A DNA stretch of 64,000 nucleotides, from NCBI RefSeq assembly GCF_000517625.1, contig NZ_CP007055.1, positions 2,604,001 to 2,668,000 of the forward strand. Reading direction: 5' to 3'. The stretch is from Halostagnicola larsenii XH-48. Lineage in GTDB: Archaea; Halobacteriota; Halobacteria; Halobacteriales; Natrialbaceae. A model generated the notes under the pieces. The model worked only from the letters and a program-made list of their open reading frames with translations, was not told the origin of the DNA and made no database searches. Position numbers and translations under genes: made by a program. Within the stretch, counting starts at the first letter, position 1; the number at the start of each line of letters is the position of its first letter. Positions 1 to 8,297 of this stretch are shown one piece after another.

Positions 1-49
1 TGTTCGCTTGGAAGCCACACGCTTCGGGTGTCTCTAGCACCCGGGGCAT
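1..49 (-). CDS. Possible N-terminal fragment of a gene running off the left edge
   Basis: An ATG at 49 on the minus strand opens a frame that stays open to the window edge (16 codons, beginning MPRVLETPEACG). A TATA-like AT-rich run lies at about 110-122, suitably upstream for minus-strand transcription. The piece is too short to assign a family. It may be chance. Confidence 0.25.
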   Translation of the reverse strand, partial: MPRVLETPEACGFQAN

Positions 50-251
50 TTCACGCGTATGCCCGCGGCCAATTCGGCGCGCGCAGCTTCCATCGTGACA
101 GTTAGTCTGAAGTATAATATACCTACTGGTACGGGATGGAAGAAGGGGTTCTGGGGAGGGGAAAGAAGGTGGTTTGGCTGGGAGTTGCCGTGCTCGAGGG
201 GCTATGATTTTACTTTGGATCAGTTGCAGGGTGCTCGAGATTAGGTGGTAC

Positions 252-728
252 TCAAACGTCACACGCTACCTGCGTCTGAATAGATTTACCCGTGATCGTT
301 CCATCAGAAGAGATTGTTACGGTCGTCCAGTAGTCGTTACAGGTGTCGAAATACTCAATCTTTCTAACGTGTTCTGTTCCAGTTTCAGACGAGGTAACCG
401 CTACCCTGTACTCGGCTGGCCCTCGTAGTTCACCGTTGATAGAACCGCCGCCGCCGATGGAGTACGACCGCTCCAAGAGCGTTTCATCAGTTTTGGTGTC
501 AGTTATACGAAGGGAGATTGTCCGCGAACGTTCACTTTCGTTTTCGACGGTCAGCTCATGAGGGCCGACTGTATCGGTTGTATCACCAACGCTGAACGTA
601 CCGTCGAACGCTTCCGTGTCCGACTTATCCGTCGCGTTCGTGATCGGCACGTCGGCTTCGTTTGCCGACAAACATCCGGCGGTTGGGAGGGTCACGCCGA
701 GTGCTGCAATAAGTTCCCGTCGTCTCAT
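252..728 (-). CDS. Predicted Tat-exported lipoprotein, unknown function
   Basis: A 158-residue protein with an N-terminal RRR cluster (2-4), a short hydrophobic stretch and a lipobox-like TAGC with Cys19, the usual pattern of haloarchaeal lipoproteins exported by Tat and anchored by a lipid on Cys. The mature part is acidic and beta-rich, with an alternating pattern suggestive of an Ig-like or CARDB-like fold (VGPHELTVENESE region, about 50-110). A second Cys pair lies near residues 129 and 156. I do not recognise a named family. It is transcribed away from the AT-rich gap at 729-930, which probably holds its promoter. The export call is an inference from the signal. Confidence 0.75.
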   Translation of the reverse strand: MRRRELIAALGVTLPTAGCLSANEADVPITNATDKSDTEAFDGTFSVGDTTDTVGPHELTVENESERSRTISLRITDTKTDETLLERSYSIGGGGSINGELRGPAEYRVAVTSSETGTEHVRKIEYFDTCNDYWTTVTISSDGTITGKSIQTQVACDV

Positions 729-1227
729 AACGGCGTCTACTCTTTCGACACGTAAGAATGCTAATCAAGGTATCATCTTTATTTTAGCTAAGCAGAGTTC
801 CTTCGGAGAATCGGGTAGGCGTACACAGGAGGCCGGTATGAGAAAAACTAGAGTTACGGTAATAGCCATATTGACCGATACGTGAGTTCCCATACTTACT
901 GACCTAACAAAATCCCTCCCAGATGATGGTACACAGGCCTTAAACGGTCGAAAGCCCCTTTCGCGCTCGACTCCCGGGCCTCGCTGCGCGCTTCGGTCGC
1001 TGCGCTCCCTGCAGTGCTTGCGTCGTCCGGGTTCGCCGACCCGCGAAAGCCCCTTTCAGTCCCGCCCGGCGGCGGGCGTGTGGGCTGCTGTAGACAGCGT
1101 CGTCACAGCGGGCGAAACTAGCGATTTGACGGGATAGCCGGCCGCTGGTAAAATGGAGTCTCGTCGCATTACTTCCGATCGGGCAATTGGCCGCCTACGG
1201 AGTGTACGCCCGTGTCTGATGGAATCG
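729..1227. other. Intergenic stretch without a convincing gene
   Basis: About 500 bases between the lipoprotein start and the aIF1A stop. The left part (740-930) is AT-rich. The right part (940-1130) is very GC-rich, with no frame showing haloarchaeal codon usage. It contains a 14-base direct repeat, listed separately. The plus-strand frame crossing 1153-1665 is antisense to aIF1A and is not supported. Confidence 0.6.
949..1057. repeat. 14-bp direct repeat pair flanking a GC-rich block
   Basis: The 14-mer CGAAAGCCCCTTTC occurs at 949-962 and again at 1044-1057. The 81 bases between are GC-rich with several CGC/GCG-based potential stems. It lies between two minus-strand genes. Its function is unknown; it may be the remnant of a dispersed intergenic element. 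Confidence 0.6.
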
Positions 1228-1515
1228 CTATGCGATGTGGCCTTCGCGACGGAGCTGGTCGGCGTCGGACTTCTCGTAGCGCCAGGTGATGTCGGCCTTT
1301 TCGTCCTGCCAGTCCCACGGCTCGACGAGGACCACGTCGTCCTCGCGGATCCAGATGCGCTTTTGCATCTTGCCCGGAATGCGTGCGGTGCGTTCTTCCC
1401 CGTCGGCACAGCGGACTGTGACTCGGTTCGCCCCCAGCATGTTCGTGACCGTCGCGAAAACCTCGTCGTCTTCGGGCATTCGGAGGTTTTTGCGGCTGCT
1501 CTCGTCCTCGCTCAT
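1228..1515 (-). CDS. eif1A: Translation initiation factor aIF1A
   Basis: A 95-residue protein of the eIF1A/IF1 family, which binds the A site of the small ribosomal subunit and promotes scanning or start-site selection with aIF1 and aIF2. The S1-like OB fold spans about residues 17-85; typical features are [25 protein letters not shown] and [10 protein letters not shown]. The reading frame is open upstream to 1626, but family length and sequence fit the ATG at 1515 ([10 protein letters not shown]). It is a single gene, divergent from the small membrane protein at 1671. Confidence 0.96.
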   Translation of the reverse strand: MSEDESSRKNLRMPEDDEVFATVTNMLGANRVTVRCADGEERTARIPGKMQKRIWIREDDVVLVEPWDWQDEKADITWRYEKSDADQLRREGHIA

Positions 1516-1670
1516 ACGTCGTGGTTGGCGTTGGAGGGTTTTAAACTCTATCAACGAAACCGTGCCGACTCCGGTCCAACGACGGCGTCGGATCGCGGTC
1601 GGCGGCGATCCGATGACTGCCGACACCCCAAACCACGCCGTTTATTTTGGGCGGCAATCGACTGACGCGT

Positions 1671-1850
1671 ATGCTCGATAAACTCGGCCCGCTCGGTATC
1701 GCGGGGCTCGTCATCGTTCTCGTCGGAATCGCAGTCATTGCCTACGGGAATTACATCGTCGCTGCCGGTATAGCGATCGTGCTCGTCGGACTAGCTCTGA
1801 CCGTCAAGGCACTGGTCTCGGGGATGCTCGGGGCCTTCGGCATGATGTAA
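1671..1850 (+). CDS. Small two-helix membrane protein, conserved haloarchaeal type
   Basis: A 59-residue, almost entirely hydrophobic protein (MLDKLGPLGIAG...). Two membrane segments cover about 10-28 and 31-50, with the second ending in a short Gly/Met-rich tail. It resembles small haloarchaeal membrane proteins of unknown function (possibly the DUF7470 type, a recollection). The ATG at 1671 is preferred over 1647 because the extra eight residues are not hydrophobic and the gene looks leaderless. No function can be inferred. Confidence 0.7.
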   Translation: MLDKLGPLGIAGLVIVLVGIAVIAYGNYIVAAGIAIVLVGLALTVKALVSGMLGAFGMM

Positions 1851-1932
1851 GACGGTACAGACAGGCGTTTCGCACCGTCCGGCGGCCCGATAACTGGATA
1901 ACGTTAACGTGCTACCAGCCGTATGGATTCCT

Positions 1933-2187
1933 ATGGGATACACGTTGCACTATTACGACCTGGTGTTGCTCTGTATCGCCGCGAGCCTCGCCGCCGGGGT
2001 CCTCATCGGAATCGCGACGCCGATCGCGTTCGAAGTCGCGATCGCGGGGCTCGGCATCGTCGCCATCGGCTTCGTCGCCCACGCGCTGTTCGTCAACGGT
2101 CCCGTCGACAAGTTCGAGGACTTAGGCGAGGAAGTCGAACCCGCGGATGTGCCGCAGGTTCTCTCGCCGCTCGAGACCCAGGACTGA
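1933..2187 (+). CDS. Small two-helix membrane protein
   Basis: An 84-residue protein (MGYTLHYYDLVLL...). Two hydrophobic segments span about 8-26 and 32-54, followed by an acidic cytoplasmic tail (DKFEDLGEEVEPADVPQVL). The start at 1933 is preferred over the in-frame codon at 1909. It ends 11 bases before the convergent stop of the DUF460 gene. The family is not recognised; membrane location is the only firm inference. Confidence 0.7.
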   Translation: MGYTLHYYDLVLLCIAASLAAGVLIGIATPIAFEVAIAGLGIVAIGFVAHALFVNGPVDKFEDLGEEVEPADVPQVLSPLETQD

Positions 2188-2198
2188 ACCAGCCGCAC

Positions 2199-4172
2199 TC
2201 AGGCTTCGTTGTCTCCCGCGCGATGCTCGCTGATGAGCTGGTCGACCATCGACGCCTTCTGGTCGCGTCTGCGGTCTCGAGCGCGCTCGTGCCAGTCGTC
2301 GATCACGGCCTCGACGTCCTCCTCTCGAGCGACGGCGAGTTCGTCGACCTCCTGCATGGCGACGTCGCCCGCCGGGCCGACGGGGAGTTCGGCCTCGAAG
2401 AGGATCCGGTCGGCCGCATCCGAGAGCCCGCCGTCCTTGAGGACGACTCGCGGTTCGAACGAGGCGAGCAGTTCCGCGGTCGACTTGCCGGCACCGCTTG
2501 CATCCCGGACGTAGACGACGTCTCCGGCCGCGATGCCGTACTGGTCGTCGGCCTCGCGGATCGCGCCCTTGGTGAACTGCTCGATCACCTTCACCGGCAC
2601 CAATCCTTCCTTTTTCGCCGACACGTCGCTGAAGTTCGAGTGATCGAGCTTCCAGAGGGCTTTCATCCGCTCGACTTTGTCCTCCAAGTCGGCGACGTTC
2701 TCGCGGGCCTCGTCGCGTTCGCGCTCGAGGCGCTCGATTTTCGCCTCGAGGCGGCTCACCTCCGACTCCTTGCGGATCTGACGGCGTTCCTCGCGCCGGG
2801 AGACGGTGAGTTCGGCCTCGAGGTCCTCGATTCGCTCGTCTTTGGTCTCGAGGCGGTCCTCGAGGCGCTCGACGTGTGACTGGAGGCGTTCGACCTGCCG
2901 GTCGAGCGATTTGATTCGCTTTTCCTCCTCGGTGAGTTCCCGCGGTTCGTGCTCGGTCGTCTCCTCTTCGTCCTCAGCCTCGTCGGTGAGGTCCCGCAGG
3001 ACGGCCTCGACGCTCTCCTCGCCGGCGACGACGCGCGCCGTCACCTCGCCCCGATCGATCCCCGGCGGGAGTTTGTCTGCGATTCGCTCGAACTGATCCT
3101 CGTGGTCGTCGACCGCGTACAGCGCCGCGGCCATCGCGTCGCGCTGGTGATCGTCGTCGTAGGGATGCTCGCGCGTGCGGTGTTGCTTTTCGTCGATCGG
3201 GAGGTCGCTGGTCGGCGTCCACGCCGCGGCGTCGAAGCTCCGGCGGAACTTCTCGACGGTTTCGGGTATCGGGGTCACGTCCGCCGCGACGATGACCGGT
3301 CGCCCGCGCTCGACGATCCACTCGATCACGTCCGCGGCGTCGCTGGTTCGCGAACTCCAGACGTCGAGGATCTCGCCCTCGAGGCTGGCGATGGCGACCG
3401 CGGTGGTCGTTCCCGGATCGATGCCGACGACGACGTGATCGCGGCGTTTGACGAGCGGCTGGAACTCGATCCCGTCGCGGCGTTCGCGCTCGATTTCGAT
3501 ACGGACGTCGCCCGAGCGCTCGTTCGAGACGGGAATGTCGCTCGGACGCGCCTGCACCGTGAACACGGCGTTGGCGTAGCCGCCGTAGGACTCTCGGATA
3601 TCGCTTTCGTACTCGAGGTTCTCGTCCTCGAGTTCGGATTCGACCTCGCGGGCGCGGCGCTTGACCGAGCCGTGGATCCGCCGGGTGTAGCGATCCTCGC
3701 TCCAGCCGCCCTTTCCGGTCGAGCGGCCTCTCGAGACTTTCACCGTCGTCGTATCGGTGAACGCCGAGACTTCGTGGCCGACGTTGTGGGCGGCGAGTTT
3801 GGCGGCGGCTTCGGCCTCTTTCATCGGGTCCTTGCCGTAGGGGATTCCGTGGCGTTTGGCGACGCGGGAGAGCGGTTCGGGCTGTTCGGCCCCCGTCACC
3901 TGCACGAGCCGTGTATCGGCGGGCAGCGACCCCAGAAAGTGGATCAACTGGTCTTTGTCCGCCGCCAGTTCGTACATGTTGTCCGTCGCGACGATAGCTG
4001 GCTCGACGTCGTCGATCAATCGCCTGAGTTTGCGGTGGGTAACGACGTCTCGAGTGAGGTCCTCGCCGTCGTACTGGACCAGCGCGTAGGAAGGCGAGTC
4101 ACCGCGGACATCCCCGCTCTGAATGTCGACGCCGAAGACGACTGCGTTCAACGCACTCGTTCGGGTGCTCAC
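2199..4172 (-). CDS. DUF460-family RNase H-like protein with coiled coil
   Basis: A 657-residue protein of the archaeal DUF460 family. Two RNase H/RuvC-like first strands are visible, VVFGVDIQSGD (11-21) and VVVGIDPGTTT (247-257). The second has a downstream DDDHQRDAMAAAL motif (about 339-351) that could complete an acidic catalytic site as in RuvC/YqgF folds. Residues about 412-505 are a long charged coiled coil, followed by a small C-terminal globular region. A nuclease or nucleic-acid-binding role is inferred from the fold; no substrate can be read from the sequence. It is convergent with the small membrane gene ending at 2187. Confidence 0.85.
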   Translation of the reverse strand: MSTRTSALNAVVFGVDIQSGDVRGDSPSYALVQYDGEDLTRDVVTHRKLRRLIDDVEPAIVATDNMYELAADKDQLIHFLGSLPADTRLVQVTGAEQPEPLSRVAKRHGIPYGKDPMKEAEAAAKLAAHNVGHEVSAFTDTTTVKVSRGRSTGKGGWSEDRYTRRIHGSVKRRAREVESELEDENLEYESDIRESYGGYANAVFTVQARPSDIPVSNERSGDVRIEIERERRDGIEFQPLVKRRDHVVVGIDPGTTTAVAIASLEGEILDVWSSRTSDAADVIEWIVERGRPVIVAADVTPIPETVEKFRRSFDAAAWTPTSDLPIDEKQHRTREHPYDDDHQRDAMAAALYAVDDHEDQFERIADKLPPGIDRGEVTARVVAGEESVEAVLRDLTDEAEDEEETTEHEPRELTEEEKRIKSLDRQVERLQSHVERLEDRLETKDERIEDLEAELTVSRREERRQIRKESEVSRLEAKIERLERERDEARENVADLEDKVERMKALWKLDHSNFSDVSAKKEGLVPVKVIEQFTKGAIREADDQYGIAAGDVVYVRDASGAGKSTAELLASFEPRVVLKDGGLSDAADRILFEAELPVGPAGDVAMQEVDELAVAREEDVEAVIDDWHERARDRRRDQKASMVDQLISEHRAGDNEA

Positions 4173-4284
4173 GGACGACTATAGGGGCGAGAACGGTATA
4201 AATCCGGCGCGGAATCGCCGCAGTGCTTCGATCCGCGGTATTCACAATGTATTTACACACCGCGTCGTTTTTTGTGGCAATAGA

Positions 4285-4479
4285 ATGTCGTCGGAGCAGT
4301 CCTCGCGCGACTCCGTACTCGGATACGCGGTACTTGCGGCGCTACTCCTCGCCGTGATCGGTCACGAGGTATATGGGGTGCCACTCAACCAACTGCTGCA
4401 GACGGGACTTTTAGTCGCGCTGGTGGTGATATCCTACCAGATACTGCTCGTACTGAAGGACATCCGGCGAAAACTGTGA
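4285..4479 (+). CDS. Small hypothetical membrane protein
   Basis: A 64-residue protein starting MSSEQSSRDSVLGY. Hydrophobic segments lie at about 11-27 and 33-54, ending with a basic tail (LKDIRRKL) that suggests a cytoplasmic C-terminus. The start at 4285 is chosen because the frame upstream has non-haloarchaeal composition and runs antisense over the DUF460 start. The TTTTTTGTGG stretch before it may hold the promoter. Family unknown. Confidence 0.65.
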   Translation: MSSEQSSRDSVLGYAVLAALLLAVIGHEVYGVPLNQLLQTGLLVALVVISYQILLVLKDIRRKL

Positions 4480-4533
4480 CATCACCCCACCGACACACCG
4501 AATCGTGTCGGTTCAAACGGCCGAAACGAACGC

Positions 4534-5460
4534 TCAGACGTCCTGATACGGAATCTCGATTTGGTCGCCGTCTTCCGGCAGCAAGACCTCGCAGTCGAAG
4601 ACGTCTCGAGCCTGCTCGAGGTGGTCCTCGACGTTGCCGGCGTACCGCGAGGAGATGTGCATGAGCGCCAGCCGATCCGCCCCGGCTCTGCGGGCGATTT
4701 CGGCCGCCTGCCGCGCCGTCGAGTGTGCCGTGTCCGTCGCCCGTTCGGTTCGGTCGTCGGCGAACGTCGCGTCGTGGATCAGCAGGTCCGGCTGATCGAC
4801 CGCCTCGAGCGTCGCTTGCGTCGGGCGGGTATCACCCGTGTACACGAGCGAGCGGCCGGGGCGGGGCTCGCCGACGACCTGTTCCGGTTCGACGACGGTG
4901 CCGTCCTCGAGTTCGACGGCCTCACCTCCGTGGAGTCTCGAGAACTTCGGGCCGACCGGGACGCCGAGTTCTTCGGCGCGTTCGCGGTCGAATCGGCCCT
5001 TGCGGTCGTCCTCGACCAGCGCGTAGCCGACCGAGCGCGTGTCGTGGTCGGTCTCGAAAACCCGAACTTCGTACTCGTCGGCGCGGTGGGCGACATCGCC
5101 GCCGCCGACCTCGTTGATCCGGACCGGAAACGACGGTCGGTTACCGAGCGCGTTGACGAGCGACGAGATTTCCGATCGAGTGCCCCGCGGCGTGTGGATG
5201 GCAAGCGGGTCCGTCCGGTCGTTGAACGCCATCGTCTGGAGGAGTCCCGGGATGCCCAGCACGTGGTCGCCGTGGAGGTGCGTCACGAAGAGATGGGAGA
5301 TCGAAAACCCCGTTCGAAACCGCATCATCTGTCGCTGCGTCCCCTCACCGGCGTCGAACAACAGTTCGTCTCCTTCGCGCGCGACGAAGAGGCTGGTGGG
5401 GTTCCGTCGAGCGGTTGGAATCGCCCCGCTGGTTCCGAGAAACGTCACGCACAATGGCAT
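4534..5460 (-). CDS. rnz: Ribonuclease Z (tRNA 3'-endonuclease)
   Basis: A 308-residue metallo-beta-lactamase-fold enzyme that removes 3' trailers from precursor tRNAs. The metal-binding motif HLHGDH is at 61-66, with further ligands expected at Asp210 (YTGD) and His268 (MHISSRY); a His-containing AHSTARQA motif sits near 245. Length matches the short RNase Z form used by archaea. A PGRSLVYTGDT segment typical of RNase Z precedes the ligand Asp. It is monocistronic; the gap to the next gene on the same strand is about 300 bases. Confidence 0.95.
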   Translation of the reverse strand: MPLCVTFLGTSGAIPTARRNPTSLFVAREGDELLFDAGEGTQRQMMRFRTGFSISHLFVTHLHGDHVLGIPGLLQTMAFNDRTDPLAIHTPRGTRSEISSLVNALGNRPSFPVRINEVGGGDVAHRADEYEVRVFETDHDTRSVGYALVEDDRKGRFDRERAEELGVPVGPKFSRLHGGEAVELEDGTVVEPEQVVGEPRPGRSLVYTGDTRPTQATLEAVDQPDLLIHDATFADDRTERATDTAHSTARQAAEIARRAGADRLALMHISSRYAGNVEDHLEQARDVFDCEVLLPEDGDQIEIPYQDV

Positions 5461-5764
5461 TAGCTACGGTTCGGACCGCGGCGACTAAACCGGCTTCGGA
5501 TCGACGCTCCCGCCGGACCCCCGATTTCGACCGCGTTCCGAGAGATCACCGCAGCCGATCGCGTTCTATCGAATCACCGAATACGACCGCGTTCCGTCGA
5601 CCTATCGTCGCGATCGTGCGGCCTCGAGACGGTTTGCAGGGTCGACTCCTCGGTCCGGGGCCGACCCTCGGCGAATGAATCGTTCTGATTCGCTCCTCGA
5701 CCATCACATCAACTTCCGCCCGTTATCCCCGATCAGTACCAGCGATCGGCCCTCCAACCGGTTA
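5461..5764. other. Intergenic region with short direct repeats
   Basis: About 300 bases between the rnz start and the stop of the PGA-hydrolase-like gene. The 11-mer GACCGCGTTCC occurs twice (near 5528 and near 5584) within otherwise unremarkable GC-rich sequence. No gene with credible codon usage is seen. Confidence 0.5.
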
Positions 5765-6862
5765 TCACTGGCACGAGCCGCTCTCCGTGACTTCGACGTC
5801 AGCGGAGAGCGCTGCGGCCGTTCCTGTCGCGATTTCCTTCCAGTAGGCTCGGCGGGTCGCGTAACTCTGTGAGAGGAAGACGCTCTCCTCGCCGAGGTCG
5901 TCGACGAGCAGCCCGTCTCCCGTCAGGCCGTCGTCGTCCGGCAGCGTCGCCTGCTCCGCACAGGACGGCAGCGCATCGTTGATCGAATCGCGGACGTCCT
6001 CGAGCAGCGACAGCGTCGCGTTTCCGGCCACGACGATCCCGTTGTCACAGACGCCGCCGAAGTCGACCGCGACGTCGAAGTCGTCGTCTGCGATCGTCTC
6101 GAGTTCGGGATACGATTCGGGCGAGAGCGCCATCGACGGGACGTACCACCGCTGGAACGCGCCCGCATCTGGCCCCCAGCCCTTCGTCCGCCAGCACGTT
6201 GCGTCGGCCAGATCCGCGGCGTGTTCGGCCTGATCGTCGGTTTTTGGCTGGACGGCACCGCCGTGGGGTGCGATGAAGATGTGGTCGGTGCCGTTTTCGT
6301 CTAAGCGCTCGATCAGTTCGCCCTGCTCTCTGGCCTCCGATTCGGAGAGGCTGGGGTTCGGTATCGTCGTCGAGATTTCGGCGTCGAACTCCTCGTCGCT
6401 CACCGAGCAGTCACCGGCGGGACCGGGACAGCTCGTCTCGTCGGTGGTCGCCTGCAGCTCCGTCGATCCGAGGTCGAGCCGACAGCGGGCGCTGTCGGAC
6501 ATGCGAACGATGTCCGTCGGCGCTTCGGGGCGTTCTTCCGCGATCGTATAGACCGCAAACTCGCTCGAGTCGTCCGGTCGGGACAGTCGAACTTGCTGAC
6601 CGGCCGAGAGGTCGTGAGCCGAGAGCAGTCGGGGATCGGCCGAGATCGACGTTCGATTGTCCACGAAGTCGGCCTGTCCGTCGGCGAGCGAACAGACCAG
6701 GGCCGTCTCGAGGTCCTCGTCGCTGACGACCCTCGAGGCCGCCTCGTAGGATCCGACGGCGAGGCCGAGTACCGCCGGGGTTCCGACCATAGCGGTCAGG
6801 AGCGACCGTCGCGACGGATTGAGTCGGTCGATGCGTCCGTTGGTGTCTGAATCGTTTGTCAT
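5765..6862 (-). CDS. Tat-exported poly-gamma-glutamate hydrolase-like protein (PghP/DUF867 family), possibly inactive
   Basis: A 365-residue protein with a twin-arginine signal (SRRSLLTA, 18-25, then a hydrophobic run to about 38), so export by Tat is likely. The region HIFIAPHGGAVQPKT (194-208) and the CWRTKGWG and VDFGGVCDNGIVVAGN segments (223-281) match the zinc-dependent poly-gamma-glutamate hydrolase family. As I recall that family, metal ligands lie in APHGGGIE and a later SFHG motif. Here the Glu is Gln205 and the later His is Gly269/270, so two ligands seem lost while His200 remains. It sits 122 bases downstream of pgsB on the same strand, which supports a link to PGA. Cys-rich for a haloarchaeon. 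Confidence 0.8.
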   Translation of the reverse strand: MTNDSDTNGRIDRLNPSRRSLLTAMVGTPAVLGLAVGSYEAASRVVSDEDLETALVCSLADGQADFVDNRTSISADPRLLSAHDLSAGQQVRLSRPDDSSEFAVYTIAEERPEAPTDIVRMSDSARCRLDLGSTELQATTDETSCPGPAGDCSVSDEEFDAEISTTIPNPSLSESEAREQGELIERLDENGTDHIFIAPHGGAVQPKTDDQAEHAADLADATCWRTKGWGPDAGAFQRWYVPSMALSPESYPELETIADDDFDVAVDFGGVCDNGIVVAGNATLSLLEDVRDSINDALPSCAEQATLPDDDGLTGDGLLVDDLGEESVFLSQSYATRRAYWKEIATGTAAALSADVEVTESGSCQ

Positions 6863-6984
6863 GGTGTCATCGTCTCAGTGGGAGCGTACCGCCTCCCGAG
6901 CGGTAGTCGGCGAGCGAAGCGTCTTCGATCGAGTGCCGGCGAGCCGAGTGAGACCCGCCGGCGTGGGTGGTCGTCTCTACATGA

Positions 6985-8265
6985 TCACCTCTGTACGTGG
7001 GAAAGCCGAGACAGTGCGCCGTCGGCGTCGCCGGACGATTGAGAGTCGACCGACTGAACCGGGAGTTGGGAATCGACGGGTTGCGGAGGCAGTTCCAGTT
7101 CGAGATCCGACTCGGACGTGTCGATCGATTCCGGTGGCTCCGAGTGGCGCTCGATTTCGTCGTCGATGTCGCGCATAAACTCGGCGACGGTATTGCCCAT
7201 TACGAGCACCGGCCACCCGTCCGCTATCATCTCCTCGAGAACCGATAGCGCCGACTCGGTTTCCGGATCGTGGCAGATTACGGGGAACGACGCTTTGTCG
7301 GCGAAGAGCTCCGCGTGACCGCCTGCGACCCGCGCCTGTTCGATCGCGCCGTCGTCGAAGAGCCCCTCGAGATAGTCGTGGAACGAGGCCGTTCGAGCCC
7401 GGCGGTCTCGGCGGAGGTAGACGAACGGCTGGATCCGTTCGTCGTCGTCGACGAGCGCCTGGCGAACCATCTCGGTGCTCTCGACGTCGTTGACGTCGGC
7501 CGCGTTGTACACCCGGCCGCCGAGCGCGTGGGTCCACTCGACGCGAAACTCATCGAGCATCGACTCGCGCTGTCGATCTGACAGCGGTTCCTCGTCGATG
7601 GCCTCGAGGACGTGATCGAGCGCGTAGATACACTCCGCAGCGGGGATGTTCTGATGGCGTTCGGGGACGTCGACGTGGGAAACGGTCGCATCCACGGCCT
7701 CGAGTTCGCGCTCGATGTACTCCCGGAGACGCGGATCCTGTTCGCCGTTGACGACGTGCGTTCCGGCGGGGGTCGCGCGGGCGAACGCTCTCGCGATGTC
7801 CGCGCGAGTGCCGCCGAGCGTATCGCGGTGGTCCTGGCGAACGTTCGTGAGAACGAGCACGTCGGGGTCGCCGAACCGCTCGTTCATCATCCGCGTCGTG
7901 TAGTCGGTGATCCCCTGGTTCTCGAGGACCAGCGCATCGACGGGGAAGTACTTTCGAAGCTCGTGGACGTTTTCGTAGAGCGTAACGCGCTCGCCGCGGT
8001 CGATCGGGTTTTCCTCGCCGTCGTACAGCGAGAGGGGGTGATTGCCGGTGACCTTCGCGTAGGCGTCGTAGCCCCGGGATCGAAGGACGTCGTAGATCCG
8101 TTCGGTCGTTCCCGATTTGCCGCGGGTTCCGGAAACGACGATTTTGACGCCGATTTCCTCGAGTCGGCGTCGGTGTTCGGTGCCGCGGGTGAGCGGCCCA
8201 GCGATGCGTCGAGCGAGCCGCGTGAGCGGCTCGGGAACGACCGTTGAAGCGGTATCGTAAGACAT
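6985..8265 (-). CDS. pgsB: Poly-gamma-glutamate synthase ligase subunit PgsB/CapB
   Basis: A 426-residue Mur-ligase-like amide ligase that activates the growing poly-gamma-glutamate chain with ATP. The P-loop GTRGKSGTT is at 46-54, a conserved ENQGI at 115-119, and NVRQDHRDTLGGT at about 141-153 matches the central domain of CapB. The ATG at 8265 is chosen because the frame continues upstream only through antisense-like sequence over pgsC. It follows pgsC by 32 bases on the same strand, so the two are almost certainly one transcript. The C-terminal about 40 residues (Glu/Ser/Gln-rich, with repeated VDSQ) look like a disordered extension. Confidence 0.92.
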   Translation of the reverse strand: MSYDTASTVVPEPLTRLARRIAGPLTRGTEHRRRLEEIGVKIVVSGTRGKSGTTERIYDVLRSRGYDAYAKVTGNHPLSLYDGEENPIDRGERVTLYENVHELRKYFPVDALVLENQGITDYTTRMMNERFGDPDVLVLTNVRQDHRDTLGGTRADIARAFARATPAGTHVVNGEQDPRLREYIERELEAVDATVSHVDVPERHQNIPAAECIYALDHVLEAIDEEPLSDRQRESMLDEFRVEWTHALGGRVYNAADVNDVESTEMVRQALVDDDERIQPFVYLRRDRRARTASFHDYLEGLFDDGAIEQARVAGGHAELFADKASFPVICHDPETESALSVLEEMIADGWPVLVMGNTVAEFMRDIDDEIERHSEPPESIDTSESDLELELPPQPVDSQLPVQSVDSQSSGDADGALSRLSHVQR

Positions 8266-8297
8266 TGATAGTGTATCGTATCGATAGTGGGAGTTCG

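Noticed and set aside
59-428. Short plus-strand frames at the left edge
   Set aside because: Trp/Gly-rich or basic composition unlike haloarchaeal proteins, no start signals, and overlap with the lipoprotein gene.
2480-2530. GAGKST in the DUF460 protein, resembling a Walker A motif
   Set aside because: The Gly four positions before GK is Asp, so the P-loop consensus is not met and the context is not a P-loop fold.
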